DNA of 64,000 nucleotides, from positions 1,024,501-1,088,500 of the forward strand of contig NZ_JARUBO010000005.1 of the NCBI RefSeq assembly GCF_029626235.1, given 5' to 3'. Shown piece after piece: positions 7,567 to 17,783 of this stretch (position 1 is the first letter of the stretch; each line of letters opens with the position of its first letter). Source of the stretch: Micromonospora sp. WMMD1120 (GTDB lineage: Bacteria > Actinomycetota > Actinomycetes > Mycobacteriales > Micromonosporaceae). The notes under the pieces were generated by a model, which worked only from the letters and a program-made list of their open reading frames with translations, searched no databases and was not told the origin of the DNA. Both the position numbers and the translations under genes were made by a program.

Positions 7567-8489
7567 CGCAGGCCCGCCGCCGAGACCGGGGACCGGTCCG
7601 GGGCGGTCTCCACGGGCAGCCCGGCGAAGAGGTCGTCCTCCCAGCCGTACGGCCCGGCGCCCGGGCCCTTGTCGCCGACCGCGAGGGTGAAATATTCCAC
7701 GCCCATGAACTCACCGCCGAAGTTGCCGGCGATCGAGTAGAGCCACGAGTTGGCCGGGATCTGGGTGGCGTGCGCCCGCATCGCGGCCTCCTTGGCCGTG
7801 TGCTGGTCGGTGCCGTCGATCCGGGCGGCGATCTCGGCGTCCGGGGTGCCGAAGGGCAGGTCGGCAACGTCTTCGATGCCACCGAACGGGTTGTCGGAGG
7901 ACTCGGCGAAGTGCGACATGCCGGCCTCCAGCACGCTGAGCGGCATGGCGGTCCAGTAGACCTTGAGCGGGGCGCAACCCTCGGCCGCGGCCAGCTCCAC
8001 CGCGCGCATCGCCACCCGGTGTGCCTGGATGTGGTCCGGGTGGCCGTAGAAGCCGTTCGGGTCGTACGTGATCAGCACCTGCGGGCGTACCTCCCGCAGG
8101 ATCTCGACCAGGTGCCCGGCGGCCTCGTCGAGGTCGGCCTGCCAGAAGGCCCGGGGGTGCTCGTTCGTCGCGAGTCCCATCATCCCGGAGTCGCGGTAGC
8201 GTCCGGCGCCGCCGAGGAAGCGGTGGTCGCTGACGCCGAGGGCGGCGCACGCGGCGGCCAGTTCGCCGATCCGGTACCCGCCGAGCTGGTCGGCCTCGGC
8301 GGCGCAGAGCTGGGCCAGCGCGGGCACGTGGATCTCGCCCTCCTCGCCCAACGTGCAGGTCACCAGGGTGACGTGCGCGCCGTCCGCGGCGTAGTGCGCC
8401 ATCGTCGAGCCGGTGCCGATCGACTCGTCGTCGGGGTGCGCGTGGACCAGCAGCAGGCGGCGGTCGGGCAGCGTCGTCACGACGGTCAC
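7563..8489 (-). CDS. mshB: N-acetyl-1-D-myo-inositol-2-amino-2-deoxy-alpha-D-glucopyranoside deacetylase (mycothiol synthesis)
   Basis: Zinc-dependent deacetylase of the LmbE/PIG-L family; it releases GlcN-Ins in the second step of mycothiol synthesis. The metal motif HAHPDDES is at residues 16-23, with H18 and D21 as expected ligands. The third His is expected in [11 protein letters not shown], and [14 protein letters not shown] is also conserved. Length is 308 aa, typical for MshB. The start is the GTG at 8489; a second in-frame GTG lies at 8480. Mycothiol is the main low-molecular-weight thiol of actinobacteria, so this supports the taxonomic assignment. A paralogous Mca-type amidase cannot be fully excluded without alignment. 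Confidence 0.9.
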   Translation of the reverse strand: MTVVTTLPDRRLLLVHAHPDDESIGTGSTMAHYAADGAHVTLVTCTLGEEGEIHVPALAQLCAAEADQLGGYRIGELAAACAALGVSDHRFLGGAGRYRDSGMMGLATNEHPRAFWQADLDEAAGHLVEILREVRPQVLITYDPNGFYGHPDHIQAHRVAMRAVELAAAEGCAPLKVYWTAMPLSVLEAGMSHFAESSDNPFGGIEDVADLPFGTPDAEIAARIDGTDQHTAKEAAMRAHATQIPANSWLYSIAGNFGGEFMGVEYFTLAVGDKGPGAGPYGWEDDLFAGLPVETAPDRSPVSAAGLR

Positions 8490-8576
8490 TCTAACCGGCG
8501 GTCTCCCCCCGGCCGGTGTTGACGCGTCCGCGCAGGTCGCCCACATCACCTGGCGGACCGCTCTACGATTTGGCGT

Positions 8577-10721
8577 GTGGACTTTCCGGAGCTGGCCGCC
8601 CGCACCCGCCGGTTCAGCCACGGCGCGCCACGTGCTGTCTCGGTGGCAGAGGACGGCTCCCGGGTGATCTTCCTGCGCTCCGCCGGTCCCGAGGACCCGG
8701 CGGACGCGCTCTGGCTGCTGGACGTGAGCACCGGCGAGGAACGGCTGGTCGCCGATCCGGCCGCCCTGCTGGGCGAGGAGGGCGAGCCCCGGTCGCTCAG
8801 CCCGGGTGAGCGCGCGCTGCGCGAGCGGCTGCGCCTCAGCGCCGACGGCATCGGCTCGTACGCGCTGGACGCCGCCGGCCGGGTGGCAGCGTTCGCGCTG
8901 GCCGGGCGGTTGTTCCGGGCCGATCTGGTGCACGGCGACGTGGTCGAGGTCGCCACCGTCGGTCCGGTGCTGGACCCTCGCCCGGACCCGAACGGGCAGC
9001 GGTTGGCGTACGTGACCGACGCGGCCGACGGTGTGCGCCGCGGCGAGTTGCGGGTGATCGACCCGGACGGCACCGACACCCTGCTGGCCGGCGAGGACGC
9101 CGGGGTGAGCTGGGGGCTGGCCGAGCACATCGCGGCGGAGGAGTTCGGCCGGTACCGGGGTTACTGGTGGGCGCCGGACGGTCGTACCGTGCTCGCCGCG
9201 CGGGTCGACGAGTCCCGGCTACAGCGGTGGCACCTGCACGACCCGGCCGATCCGGCGAGCGCGCCCACCACCGTCGCGTACCCCCGGGCCGGCGGGCCGA
9301 ACGCCGAGGTCAGCCTGCACCTGCTGGACCTCGACGACGGCTGGGTCGACGTGCACTGGGACCGGGAGACCTACCCGTACCTGACCGGGGTCAGCTGGGG
9401 CGAGGGCAGTCCGCTGATCACCGTGTTGCGCCGCTCCCAGCAGCACGGGTTGGTGCTGGCGGTGGACCCGCGCACGGGCGAGACCCAGGTGCACGCCGAG
9501 CTTGCCGACCCGCGCTGGGTGGAGCCCATCGCCGGCACGCCGGCGCACCTGCCGGACGGCCGGGTGCTGGTCGGCGGGGAGTTGGCGCACGACGGCTACG
9601 ACGCACGGTGCCTGTTCGCCGACGGCACCCTGCTGACCCCGCCGTCGCTGTACGTGCGGCGGGTGGTGGGTCGGCTGCCGTCCACCAGCGGCCCGGCCGA
9701 CCTGCTGGTGGAGGCGAGCGACGGTGAGCCGAGCGAGCGGCACCTGTTCCGGGTGCGGACCACCATCGGCGGCGGGGTGGACGCGCGCCGGCTCACCACC
9801 GACTCGGGCTGGCACACCGCCGCCGTCGGCGGCGACACGGTGGCTGTCGGTGTCGCCTCGTTGGACCACGCCGGGGTGCGCTGGACGGTGCGTCGCGGCG
9901 ACCAGGAGCTTGCCGAGCTGCGGTCGTTCGCCGCCACCCCGCCGTATTCCCCGCTGCCGCTGCTGGAGCGGGTGACCGACCGCCGCCTGCCGGCCGCGGT
10001 GCTCTACCCGGACAACCACGTCACGGGCCGGCGGCTGCCGGTGCTGCTGGACATCTACGGCGGCCCGGGGCACCAGGAGGTGGTGGCCGCCCGAGCGGCC
10101 TGGCTGGAGCGGCAGTGGTGGGCCGACGCCGGGTTCGCGGTGGTCACCATCGACAACCGGGGTACGCCGGGAGTCGCGCCGTCGTTCGAGAAGGCGATCC
10201 ACCGCCGGGTGGCCGACGTGATCCTGACCGACCAGATCGACGCGCTCAGCGCGCTCGCCACCAAGCACCCGGACCTCGACCTGGAGCGGGTGGCGGTGCG
10301 CGGCTGGTCGTTCGGGGGTTGGCTGGCCGGGTTGGCGGTGCTGCGCCACCCCGAGCTGTTCAAGTGCGGCATCGCGGGCGCTCCGGTGACCGACTGGTCG
10401 CTGTACGACACCGCGTACACCGAGCGTTATCTGGGGTTGCCGGAGGACGGCATGGACGTCTACGCGCACCACTCGCTGGTCGAGTTGGCCGCCGAGCCGG
10501 TCACCGGCCCGGACCAGGCCCGCCCGTTGCTGCTGGTGCACGGCCTGGCCGACGACAACGTGGTGGCCGCGCACACGCTGCGGCTCTCGGCGGCGCTGCT
10601 GGGCTCGGGTCGCCCGCACGCGGTGCTGCCGTTGAGCGGGGCCACCCACATGGCGGCGAACGGCACGGCCGAGCGCCTGCTCCCGCTGGAGCTGGACTTC
10701 CTCCGCACCCACCTGGGCTGA
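8577..10721 (+). CDS. S9 family prolyl oligopeptidase/dipeptidyl peptidase-like serine peptidase
   Basis: A 714-aa protein. Residues 1 to about 470 form a DPP-IV-like beta-propeller (repeated strands such as [12 protein letters not shown] and [17 protein letters not shown]). The rest is an alpha/beta hydrolase domain with the nucleophile in GWSFGGWL (Ser about 578), then HGLADDNVV and SGATHMA, carrying the expected Asp and His. There is no signal peptide, so it is probably cytoplasmic and acts on small peptides. The GTG start at 8577 lies 7 nt after TACGAT with no Shine-Dalgarno sequence, which predicts a leaderless mRNA. It is divergent from mshB. Confidence 0.9.
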   Translation: MDFPELAARTRRFSHGAPRAVSVAEDGSRVIFLRSAGPEDPADALWLLDVSTGEERLVADPAALLGEEGEPRSLSPGERALRERLRLSADGIGSYALDAAGRVAAFALAGRLFRADLVHGDVVEVATVGPVLDPRPDPNGQRLAYVTDAADGVRRGELRVIDPDGTDTLLAGEDAGVSWGLAEHIAAEEFGRYRGYWWAPDGRTVLAARVDESRLQRWHLHDPADPASAPTTVAYPRAGGPNAEVSLHLLDLDDGWVDVHWDRETYPYLTGVSWGEGSPLITVLRRSQQHGLVLAVDPRTGETQVHAELADPRWVEPIAGTPAHLPDGRVLVGGELAHDGYDARCLFADGTLLTPPSLYVRRVVGRLPSTSGPADLLVEASDGEPSERHLFRVRTTIGGGVDARRLTTDSGWHTAAVGGDTVAVGVASLDHAGVRWTVRRGDQELAELRSFAATPPYSPLPLLERVTDRRLPAAVLYPDNHVTGRRLPVLLDIYGGPGHQEVVAARAAWLERQWWADAGFAVVTIDNRGTPGVAPSFEKAIHRRVADVILTDQIDALSALATKHPDLDLERVAVRGWSFGGWLAGLAVLRHPELFKCGIAGAPVTDWSLYDTAYTERYLGLPEDGMDVYAHHSLVELAAEPVTGPDQARPLLLVHGLADDNVVAAHTLRLSAALLGSGRPHAVLPLSGATHMAANGTAERLLPLELDFLRTHLG

Positions 10722-10765
10722 CCGCCGTCGGCGTCGCCGCCGCGGCGGCTCCGACCGCGGCGGTG

Positions 10766-10812
10766 GATCTTGGAGAGTTTCCGTTCGCGCGGAACGGCAA
10801 CTGTCCAAGATC
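10766..10812. terminator. Imperfect 22-bp-arm hairpin between convergent genes
   Basis: GATCTTGGA (10766-10774) pairs with TCCAAGATC (10804-10812). The inner parts GTTTCCGTTC and GGAACGGCAAC extend the stem with three mismatches. It lies between the S9 peptidase and the convergent YciI gene, so a bidirectional terminator is likely. Its long arms could also make it a dispersed repeat, but only one copy is visible here. Confidence 0.55.
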
Positions 10813-10822
10813 TCATTCCGCG

Positions 10823-11185
10823 TCACTCGCGGCGGAGCATCGCGTCCTGCTCGGCGTCCGGCATGAGCTCGCGGACCTCCTGGGCGCAGCGGCACGCTGC
10901 GCCGATCTTGGCGGCCCAGGCCAACGCCTCCTCGCGAGTGGCCACGTCGATGATCGAGAACCCGCCGATGGCCTCCCTGGTCCCCGGGTCGGGGCCGTCG
11001 GAGACGGTGCCGTCGGTGGCCACGACGCTCGCCCGTTGGCGTTCCAGGCCGGCGCCGAAGACCCACACCCCGGCCTGGTGCGCCTCCCGGACCACCTCGT
11101 GCGAGGCCCTGCCCACGTCGGCCCAGTCCTCGTCGGGGATGTGGTCCATCGCGCCGTCGTCGAACGAGATCAGGTACCGGGTCAT
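10823..11185 (-). CDS. YciI/YCII-related domain protein
   Basis: A 120-aa protein of the YCII-related (dimeric alpha-beta barrel) family. Diagnostic features are the N-terminal strand MTRYLISFDDG, VWVFGAGLERQRASVV in the middle and GGFSIIDVATREEALAWAAK, which matches the conserved G-F-x-I-x-D/E-x-x-x-x-x-E-A pattern. Family members are small and often linked to sigma factors or to enzyme-like roles in catabolism. No ECF sigma factor is adjacent here. The ATG at 11185 has a GGGGGAG sequence 7 nt upstream. The function is unknown. Confidence 0.85.
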   Translation of the reverse strand: MTRYLISFDDGAMDHIPDEDWADVGRASHEVVREAHQAGVWVFGAGLERQRASVVATDGTVSDGPDPGTREAIGGFSIIDVATREEALAWAAKIGAACRCAQEVRELMPDAEQDAMLRRE

Positions 11186-11373
11186 CCCATCGCTCCCCCG
11201 TCGGGGCGGTTCTGCGCAACCGCCTGTCAGGCTTTCTACACCCCCGCTCCGACAGAGCCCTCGACGCCGTGTCGGAGGGCACGACCCCGACAGGCTCGCG
11301 GCACGGCGCCCGCTGGCGGCGTACGCGTCAGGAGACCGACGGCGGCCAGCGGTGCGTACGCCACGCGCCCAGG

Positions 11374-11438
11374 GTTCAGGAAGGCGGGCTGTCGAGGGGA
11401 CCGGGACACCCCGGATTTCTGAACACGGAGTCGATCAG
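11374..11438. repeat. Hairpin repeat, family B, degenerate copy 2
   Basis: GTTCAGGAA (11374-11382) pairs with TTTCTGAAC (11416-11424) with one mismatch. The loop contains GACACCCC. The right flank CGGAGTCGATCA (11426-11437) matches the right arm of the copy at 29686. The left TTGATCGACTCC arm is missing, so this copy looks eroded. Confidence 0.55.
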
Positions 11439-11451
11439 GGGGCGGAGACGA

Positions 11452-11493
11452 CAGGGGTCCCCTCCCGACGACGTTGTCGGGTGGGGACCCCTG
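11452..11493. terminator. Strong terminator of the minus-strand peptide importer operon
   Basis: The arms CAGGGGTCCCC and GGGGACCCCTG, plus an inner CCCGAC/GTCGGG stem, form a 42-bp hairpin. It starts 17 bp beyond the stop of the substrate-binding protein. There is no U-tract, as is usual in actinobacteria. Confidence 0.75.
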
Positions 11494-11510
11494 CCTGTCC
11501 TCGGTGTGAC

Positions 11511-13253
11511 CTACGGCTTGACGTGCGCGTTGACGAACGACGGGTAGCCGAAGACGCTGGAGATGAAGACCCCGCCGGCCTTGGAGCCGTGCACGTTGTA
11601 GGCCACGTCGACGTACATCGGCACCACCGGAGCGTGCTCCTTCATGATCCGCTCGTCGAGCTTGGCCCACTCCGGGCCCTGGTCGGCCGGGGCAAGCGCC
11701 AGGATGCGGTCCATCTCGGCGTTGATGGCCGGGTCGTTGAAGTAGGACTGGTTGCTGTTGCCCTCGGCCTTGATGGTGCGACCGTCGTAGAGCACCGGCA
11801 GGATCGACGCGCCGCTCGGCCAGTCCGCCGCCCAGTTACCGATGTACAGGTCCCAGGGGTTGTCCTTCTTCTTGATCTCGTCGAGCTTGGCGTCGTCCGA
11901 GATGTTCCGCAGGGTGATCTTGAAGCCGGCCCGCTCCAGGTTGGCCTTGAGCTGGGCGCCCTGCTGCTGCTCGGTGGAGTTGTCGGCCACACCGAGAACC
12001 AGCTCGGGGGTCTGCCCGCCGAGCAGTTCCTTGGCCTTGTCGACGTTGCCGTTGGGGCCCGCCGGGTACGCCTCGTACGCCTTGTAGCCGATGGTGGCCG
12101 GCGGCATCAGCGTGGTCAGCGGGGCGGCGACGTTCTGGCCACCGAGCGCCTTGATCATGCCTTCCCGGTCGATGGCGTAGTTGAGCGCCTGACGGATCTT
12201 GAGGTCCTTGACCCGCTGGTTGTTGATGACGAGCTGGTTGGCGCTCGGCGTCGGGGAGAGGATGCTGCGCGACTTGAGCGCGGGGTCCCCGGCCACCCTG
12301 GCGACCAGCGAGGCCGGTACGGCGTTGAAGGCGAGCGCGCTCTGGTCCGCGCCGTTGTCGGCGATCACCCGGTTGTTGGCGGCGTCCGCGGTCGGGCCGA
12401 AGGTCCAGACGAACTGGTCCGGGTACTGGTGCCGGACCGGGTCGGTGTTCGGATCCCAGTTGGGGTTGCGGTCCAGGGTGAGCTGCACGCCGACCTGGTT
12501 CTTGGCGACCTTGTACGGGCCGGACGAGAACGGCTGCTTGTCCAGGTTGATGCCGGTGTCCTTGTCCGCCGGCAGCGGCGCGGTGGTCGGCAGCGAGACC
12601 GCGAACGGCAGGTCACAGCGGGGCTTGGCGAACTCGAACCGCAGCGTCTTCGCGTCCGGGGTGCTCAGGCCGGGCGGCAGGGAGGTCTTGTTCTTCTTGA
12701 AGTCCCACTTGGTGTCGAACTGTGGGCTGTCGGCCAGCCACTCCTGTAGGTAGGTCGGGCCGCCGGACAGGTCCGGGTCGAAGGAGCGGGCGATGCCGTA
12801 CGCGATCTCCTTGGAGGTGATCGGTCGGCCGTCCTCGAACTTCACCCCGTCCTTGACGGTGAATTCCCAGACCTTGCAGTCGTTGTTGACGTTCTTCCCC
12901 GGCGTCTCGGCCAGGTCGCCGACGAGGACCAGGCCACCCTTGCCGTCGTCCTTCCAGGTGGTGAGGTAGCGGGCCCAGAGGGGGTTGGCCATCAGGCCGG
13001 CGAACGAGTACGTGCGCTGCGGGTCGAGGTGGGAGATCGGCGACTCCCGGATGACGGTGAAGGTGCCGCCCTTCTGGGCTCCGCTCACCTCGGCGGCCGG
13101 GCCCTGCGAGTCCTTGGGGTCGGTCGCGATGACCCCGGTCTGCTTCCGTTCGGTGTCCACAGTGGTGCCCTCGCCCGTGTTCTTCGAGCACGCACCCAAT
13201 GCCACCACAAGGGCGATCGCGCCGCCTGCGGCGGCCACCACGCGTGGTCTCAT
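11511..13253 (-). CDS. Oligopeptide/dipeptide ABC transporter substrate-binding lipoprotein (SBP family 5)
   Basis: Extracytoplasmic solute receptor, 580 aa. The signal peptide ends in the lipobox LGAC at about residues 19-22, so it is lipid-anchored outside the membrane. Family 5 motifs follow: GGTFTVIRESPISHLDPQRT, LAETPGKNVNN...WEFTVKDGVKFEDGRPITSKEIAYGI, and QALNYAIDREGMIKALGG. It is transcribed after the two ATPases and two permeases and separated from permease B by 158 bp holding its own probable promoter (13332-13359). That would permit higher expression of the receptor. The ligand is presumably a peptide; nickel or other ligands cannot be excluded. Confidence 0.92.
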   Translation of the reverse strand: MRPRVVAAAGGAIALVVALGACSKNTGEGTTVDTERKQTGVIATDPKDSQGPAAEVSGAQKGGTFTVIRESPISHLDPQRTYSFAGLMANPLWARYLTTWKDDGKGGLVLVGDLAETPGKNVNNDCKVWEFTVKDGVKFEDGRPITSKEIAYGIARSFDPDLSGGPTYLQEWLADSPQFDTKWDFKKNKTSLPPGLSTPDAKTLRFEFAKPRCDLPFAVSLPTTAPLPADKDTGINLDKQPFSSGPYKVAKNQVGVQLTLDRNPNWDPNTDPVRHQYPDQFVWTFGPTADAANNRVIADNGADQSALAFNAVPASLVARVAGDPALKSRSILSPTPSANQLVINNQRVKDLKIRQALNYAIDREGMIKALGGQNVAAPLTTLMPPATIGYKAYEAYPAGPNGNVDKAKELLGGQTPELVLGVADNSTEQQQGAQLKANLERAGFKITLRNISDDAKLDEIKKKDNPWDLYIGNWAADWPSGASILPVLYDGRTIKAEGNSNQSYFNDPAINAEMDRILALAPADQGPEWAKLDERIMKEHAPVVPMYVDVAYNVHGSKAGGVFISSVFGYPSFVNAHVKP

Positions 13254-13331
13254 GAACTACCTCCTTCACCCGTTGCCGTGCGGTTCCGTCGGGGGAGGAA
13301 CCGCCGACGTCCCGAGGATCGTAAGGAAGAA

Positions 13332-13359
13332 AACCTACGAGTTGTGTAACAGTTGTCGA
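13332..13359 (-). promoter_or_regulatory. Probable promoter of the substrate-binding protein gene
   Basis: On the minus strand TCGACA (-35, 13354-13359) is followed after 16 nt by TAGGTT (-10, 13332-13337). The predicted leader is about 70 nt and ends in GAAGGAGG before the ATG at 13253. The region is markedly more AT-rich than its surroundings. Confidence 0.45.
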
Positions 13360-13411
13360 TAAATTTCGCCGCCGGCCGGGCCCCGGACAGCAAGCCGTGG
13401 GCGCCGCCCGT

Positions 13412-14398
13412 TCAGCGCAACCGGACCCGGGGGTCGATGGCGGCGTAGAGCAGGTCCACGAGCACGTTCGCCAGCACCACGAAGACCGCGGCGATCAGCA
13501 CCGTGGCCATGATGGTGGGCAGATCGCCGGCGCGCACCGCGTCCACCGCCGTACGCCCCAGCCCCTGGATGCCGAAGGTCGTCTCGGTGATCACCGTGCC
13601 GCCCAGCGCCCCACCGACGTCCAGACCGGCGATGGTGACCACCGGGGTGATCGCCGCGCGTAGCGCGTGCCGTCCGTACACCTTTGGTTTGGCCAGGCCC
13701 TTGGCCCGCGCGGTGCGGACGAAGTCCTCGGACAGCGTCTCCAACATCTGCGCCCGGGACAGCCGGGCGTAGATGGCGGAAAAGAGGAACGCCAACGCGA
13801 CCCAGGCGAGCACCAGCCCGCTGGCCCACTTCAGCGGGTTGTCGAACAGTGACGTGTAGCTGGGCACCGGCAGCCAGCGCAGGTTGTACACGAAGATCAT
13901 CAGCAGCACCGCGCCCACGAAGTACAACTGCAGCGACGCGCCGGTCAGCGAGAAGCCGATGGCGATCCGGTCCAGCCAGGTGCCCCGACGCAGGGCGGAG
14001 ACCATGCCGAGCCCGACGCCGAGCAGCAACCAGAGGATCGCCGCCGGGATCACGATGCTCAGCGTCACCGGCAGCACCCGGGCGATGGTGTCCGAGACCG
14101 CCTCGTTGGTGACGTACGACCAGCCCAGGCAGGGCGCGTCGCACCGGCCGCCCTGGGCGCTGCCCAGGTCCCGACCGACCACTATGCCCTTCATGTAGCC
14201 GGCGTACTGGCTGATCAGCGGATCGTTCAGGCCCAGGTCGTCGCGGACCCGCTCCAACCTCTCCGGGTTGCAGTTCTTCGAGCAGATGCTGCTCACCGGG
14301 TCGCGTGGCAGGGCGAAGAACATCAGGAAGGTCAGCACGCTGACCGCGAAGAGCGTCAGCGTCGCCGAGAAGAGTCGCTTGAGCAGAAACCGCGCCAT
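13412..14398 (-). CDS. Oligopeptide/dipeptide ABC transporter permease (DppB/OppB type)
   Basis: Inner-membrane permease subunit, 328 aa, with the DppB N-terminal signature MARFLLKRLFSATLTLFAVSVLTF and about six membrane segments. The EAA loop DFVRTARAKGLAKPKVYGRHALRAAITPVVT contacts the ATPase, followed by the terminal DLLYAAIDPRVRLR. A periplasmic loop with paired cysteines (SSICSKNCNPE; RCDAPCLGW) is longer than in enterobacterial DppB. The gene starts 10 bp after the upstream permease stop, in the same operon. The Cys-containing insert might be disulfide-bonded outside the membrane; that is inference. Confidence 0.92.
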   Translation of the reverse strand: MARFLLKRLFSATLTLFAVSVLTFLMFFALPRDPVSSICSKNCNPERLERVRDDLGLNDPLISQYAGYMKGIVVGRDLGSAQGGRCDAPCLGWSYVTNEAVSDTIARVLPVTLSIVIPAAILWLLLGVGLGMVSALRRGTWLDRIAIGFSLTGASLQLYFVGAVLLMIFVYNLRWLPVPSYTSLFDNPLKWASGLVLAWVALAFLFSAIYARLSRAQMLETLSEDFVRTARAKGLAKPKVYGRHALRAAITPVVTIAGLDVGGALGGTVITETTFGIQGLGRTAVDAVRAGDLPTIMATVLIAAVFVVLANVLVDLLYAAIDPRVRLR

Positions 14399-14408
14399 GG
14401 GGCACCCC

Positions 14409-15416
14409 CTACCGGGACGACTTCGGGTCGAGCGCGTCCCGCAACGCGTCGCCGAAGAGGTTGAAGGCGAACACCAGCGCGAAGATCGTGATGCCCGGGA
14501 AGAACACGTACGCCGGGTCGGTCTGGAGGTAGTCCAGACTGTCGTAGATCATCCGGCCGAAGCTCGGCGTCTCGTCACTGAGCCCGACGCCGATGAACGA
14601 GAGCGCCGCCTCGCTGGTGATGAACTGCGGCACCGCCAGCGAGAACGAGACCAGGATCGGCGCCCAGATGTTCGGCAGCAGTTGCCGGAAGAGCATGTGC
14701 CCCAACCCGGCGCCACTGGCCTTCGCCGCCTCCACGAACTCCCGCTCGCGCAGCGCGATGACCTGCCCGCGGACCAGCCGCGCGGTGCTGGTCCAGCCGA
14801 AGATGGCGAAGACGGCGATCAGCACACCCACCCCGAAGGCGGAGGACACCTGCCCCCGCTCGCCGTAGAAGCGCAGCGTGATCGCGGGAGTGAGCGCCAG
14901 CGCGATGATCAGGAAGGGCATCGCCAGGGTCAGGTCGGTGATCCAGTTGATCACCGCGTCGAGCCAGCCGCCGAGGTAGCCGGCGAGCGTGCCGAGCGTG
15001 ACGCCGATCGTCGCGGTGATCAGGGCGGCGGCCAGGGCGATGAACAGCGAGGTGCGCAACCCGTAGACCAGTCGGACGAAGATGTCCCGGCCCAGCCCCG
15101 GCTCCAACCCGAACCAGTGGTCGCCGGTGACACCGCCGGCGTACCCCAGCGGCATCCCGTTGCCGTCCAGCAGGTTCTGGAACTGCTCCCGCGGCCCGAC
15201 CCCGTAGACCGTCTCGATCAGCGGGGCGGACAACCCCACCACCATGAAGAACACCAGGAGTACGCCGCTGACCACTGCCGTGCGGTCCCGGCGCAGCCGC
15301 AGCCAGGCGAGCTGCCCGGGTGAGCGGCCGACGACGCCCCTGGCGGCGGGCGTGCTCGGGTCCGGGTCGGACTCGATCTCGGCCAGCGCCACACCCTCCA
15401 CCGGGGAGAGGCTCAC
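14409..15416 (-). CDS. Oligopeptide/dipeptide ABC transporter permease (DppC/OppC type)
   Basis: Second permease subunit, 335 aa. It has a 40-residue cytoplasmic N-terminus, the first membrane helix ([20 protein letters not shown]), a periplasmic domain with [20 protein letters not shown], which is the DppC landmark (HxFGTDxxGRD), and further helices. The EAA loop is [30 protein letters not shown] and the end is [13 protein letters not shown]. The GTG start at 15416 overlaps the upstream ATPase stop as GTGA and follows GAGGAGG, so coupling is likely. It forms the membrane channel with the DppB-type subunit. Confidence 0.92.
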   Translation of the reverse strand: MSLSPVEGVALAEIESDPDPSTPAARGVVGRSPGQLAWLRLRRDRTAVVSGVLLVFFMVVGLSAPLIETVYGVGPREQFQNLLDGNGMPLGYAGGVTGDHWFGLEPGLGRDIFVRLVYGLRTSLFIALAAALITATIGVTLGTLAGYLGGWLDAVINWITDLTLAMPFLIIALALTPAITLRFYGERGQVSSAFGVGVLIAVFAIFGWTSTARLVRGQVIALREREFVEAAKASGAGLGHMLFRQLLPNIWAPILVSFSLAVPQFITSEAALSFIGVGLSDETPSFGRMIYDSLDYLQTDPAYVFFPGITIFALVFAFNLFGDALRDALDPKSSR

Positions 15417-16462
15417 GACGACACCTCCTCGACTGTCGCGCCGTCCGTCGCCGGGCCGGCGTCGGCTGGTTCCGGGTTGGCGCCGACCGGCTCCCCCTCG
15501 GGGAAGTGGCACGCCGTGGCCTGCCGGCCGCCGTTCCGCGGCACCAGCGCCGGCTCCTCGGTGGCGCAGATGTCCCGCGCCTTCCAGCACCGGGTACGGA
15601 AACGGCAGCCCGATGGCGGGTCGAGCGGGGTGGGCACGTCACCCGTCAGCCGGATCCGACCCGCCGGGCCGAGCTGGCTGACGTCCGGGATCGCCGAGAG
15701 CAACGCCCGCGTGTACGGGTGCTGCGGGCGCTCGTAGATGTCGTCCCGATCGCCGATCTCCACGATCCGACCCAGGTACATCACCGCCACCCGCTGGCAG
15801 AAGTGCCGGACCACGGCGAGGTCGTGCGCGATGAACACGAAGGCCAGGTCGAGTTCCCGTTGCAGGTCGCGCAGCAGGTTGACGACCTGCGCCTGGATCG
15901 AGACGTCCAGCGCGCTGACCGGCTCGTCCGCGACGATCAGCCTGGGCCGCAGCGCCAGCGCGCGGGCGATGCCGATGCGCTGGCGCTGCCCGCCGGAGAA
16001 CTCGTGCGGGTACCTGTTGTAGTGCTCCGGGTTCAACCCGACCAGCTCCAGCAACTCCTGCACCCGCGCCTTGGTCCCACCCGGCGGCTTGACCCCGTTG
16101 ACCTGCAACGGCATCGCCACGATCCGGCCGACGGTGTGCCGGGGGTTCAACGAGGCGTACGGGTCCTGGAAGATGATCTGGAGTTCCGCGCGCAGCGGGC
16201 GCAGCTCCCGGCGACCGGCGTGGGTGATGTCCCGGCCGTCGAACTCGATGCTGCCGCTCGTCGGCTCCAGCAGCCGCACCAGCATCCGACCGGTGGTGGT
16301 CTTGCCGCAGCCCGACTCCCCCACCAGCCCGAGCGTCTCGCCGGGGCGCACGTCGAAGTCCAGCCCGTCCACCGCCCGCACCAGGCCGGTGGCGCGCAGT
16401 CCCTGGCGTACCGGAAAGTGCTTGGTCAGGCCGCGGACCCGCAGCAGTGGCTCGTCGGTCAT
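15413..16462 (-). CDS. Oligopeptide/dipeptide ABC transporter ATP-binding protein (DppF/OppF type)
   Basis: Cytoplasmic ATPase, 349 aa. Walker A is GESGCGKTT, the Q-loop is [13 protein letters not shown], the signature is [16 protein letters not shown], Walker B is [12 protein letters not shown] and the H-switch is AHDLAVV. The C-terminal oligopeptide-transporter extension carries CRFRTRC...C (positions in [15 protein letters not shown]), the cysteine pattern that often binds an Fe-S cluster in this family. The ATG at 16462 overlaps the previous stop as ATGA. An acidic 25-residue tail follows the last conserved motif. Confidence 0.93.
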   Translation of the reverse strand: MTDEPLLRVRGLTKHFPVRQGLRATGLVRAVDGLDFDVRPGETLGLVGESGCGKTTTGRMLVRLLEPTSGSIEFDGRDITHAGRRELRPLRAELQIIFQDPYASLNPRHTVGRIVAMPLQVNGVKPPGGTKARVQELLELVGLNPEHYNRYPHEFSGGQRQRIGIARALALRPRLIVADEPVSALDVSIQAQVVNLLRDLQRELDLAFVFIAHDLAVVRHFCQRVAVMYLGRIVEIGDRDDIYERPQHPYTRALLSAIPDVSQLGPAGRIRLTGDVPTPLDPPSGCRFRTRCWKARDICATEEPALVPRNGGRQATACHFPEGEPVGANPEPADAGPATDGATVEEVSS

Positions 16463-17565
16463 CGGGCCAGCCCCACTGATGCGACCTCCTCGGCGTAGAA
16501 CGCGGCGCGCTCCCCGGCCCCCAGATGGCAGGCGACGAGATGGCCGTCGCCGCCGGCCGGGCGCAGCTCGGGCGTCTCGGTGCGGGACCGGCTGCCGGCA
16601 CGGTCGGCGTACCGGCAGCGCGGGTGGAACGCGCACCCGGACGGCAGGTTGATCAGGCTCGGCGGGTTGCCGGGAATGGGCACCAGGTCCGCGTCCGCGT
16701 CGCCGTGCAGCGACGGCACGCTGGAGAGCAACCCCCAGGTGTACGGGTGCTGCGGCGTGCGCAGCACCTGCTCGACACTGCCCCGCTCGACGGCGCGCCC
16801 GCCGTACATGACCAGCACGTCGTCGGCGACCTGACCGACCACCCCGAGGTCGTGGGTGATCAGGATGATCGCGGAGTGGAACTCGGCCTGGAGGTCGGCG
16901 AGCAGGTCCAGGATCTGCGCCTGCACTGTGACGTCAAGCGCCGTGGTCGGCTCGTCGGCGATCAGCAGCGCCGGGTCGTTGACCAGGGACATCGCGATCA
17001 TCGCCCGCTGCCGCATACCGCCGGAGAACTCGTGCGGGTACTGGTCGAAGCGGCGGGCCGGCTGCGGGATGCCCACCCGGTCCAGCATGTCGACGGCCCG
17101 CTGGCGGGCCTCGCGCCGGCTGGCCTTCGGGTGGTGCACCCGGTACGCCTCGGCGATCTGCCGGCCCACCGTGTAGTAGGGGTGCAACGCCGACAGTGGA
17201 TCCTGGAAGATCATCGCCAGGTCCCGGCCGCGCAGCCGGCGTACCTCCTCGTCGGGGAGGCCGACCAGTTGCCGGCCGCCGACGGAGATCTCCCCGGTGA
17301 TGGTGGTCCGTTTCGGGTCGTGCAGGCCGAGGATGGCCAGCGAGGTGACGCTCTTGCCGGAGCCCGACTCACCGACGATGCCGAGGGTGCGCCCCCGCTC
17401 GACGGTGAACGACACGCCGTCGACAGCGCGCACCACGCCGTCCGGGGTGTCGAACCGGACCCGGAGGTCCCGCACCCGCAGGTAGGCGTCCTGGTCGGAG
17501 CGTGGCGCCGGCACGGCGGGACGGTCGTCCGGGTCCCCGGACGGCACCGGTTGCGAGCTGTCCAC
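16459..17565 (-). CDS. Oligopeptide/dipeptide ABC transporter ATP-binding protein (DppD/OppD type)
   Basis: First gene of the minus-strand importer, 368 aa. Walker A is GESGSGKSV, the Q-loop is [14 protein letters not shown], the signature is [16 protein letters not shown], Walker B is [12 protein letters not shown] and the H-loop is THDLGVV. The C-terminal cysteine segment is [13 protein letters not shown]. The GTG at 17565 is preceded by GAGGGAGG and gives the usual length; the longer open frame has no family similarity. Upstream (17575-17640) is an AT-rich stretch likely to hold the operon promoter. Gene order (ATPases first, receptor last) differs from the second importer at 58657. Confidence 0.92.
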   Translation of the reverse strand: MDSSQPVPSGDPDDRPAVPAPRSDQDAYLRVRDLRVRFDTPDGVVRAVDGVSFTVERGRTLGIVGESGSGKSVTSLAILGLHDPKRTTITGEISVGGRQLVGLPDEEVRRLRGRDLAMIFQDPLSALHPYYTVGRQIAEAYRVHHPKASRREARQRAVDMLDRVGIPQPARRFDQYPHEFSGGMRQRAMIAMSLVNDPALLIADEPTTALDVTVQAQILDLLADLQAEFHSAIILITHDLGVVGQVADDVLVMYGGRAVERGSVEQVLRTPQHPYTWGLLSSVPSLHGDADADLVPIPGNPPSLINLPSGCAFHPRCRYADRAGSRSRTETPELRPAGGDGHLVACHLGAGERAAFYAEEVASVGLAR

Positions 17566-17783
17566 TGCCACCTCCCTCAGTGACGAAGGGAACTTACAAC
17601 AAAGTCCTGGGGGTGAAAATAAGCTACAAAGCCGGCGGGTGTCAGCGGGCCCGAGCGTAACGAGTCCGCATCGGCCCCGCACGACCGTCACCGCGCCCGT
17701 TCATGGCCTCGAACGCACGTCAGGTGCGACCATTGGACCCGCGACCAGCAGAAGGTGTGCCCTGGCAGGAGGTGGAGGTGACG

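Larger units (their letters stand above)
11186..11510. other. 325-bp gene-free stretch with two hairpins
   Basis: No convincing reading frame was found. The left half (11209-11370) shows nothing beyond short GC-rich repeats. The right half holds a family B repeat (11374-11438) and a strong terminator (11452-11493). The interval separates the YciI gene from the 3' end of the peptide importer operon. Confidence 0.6.
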
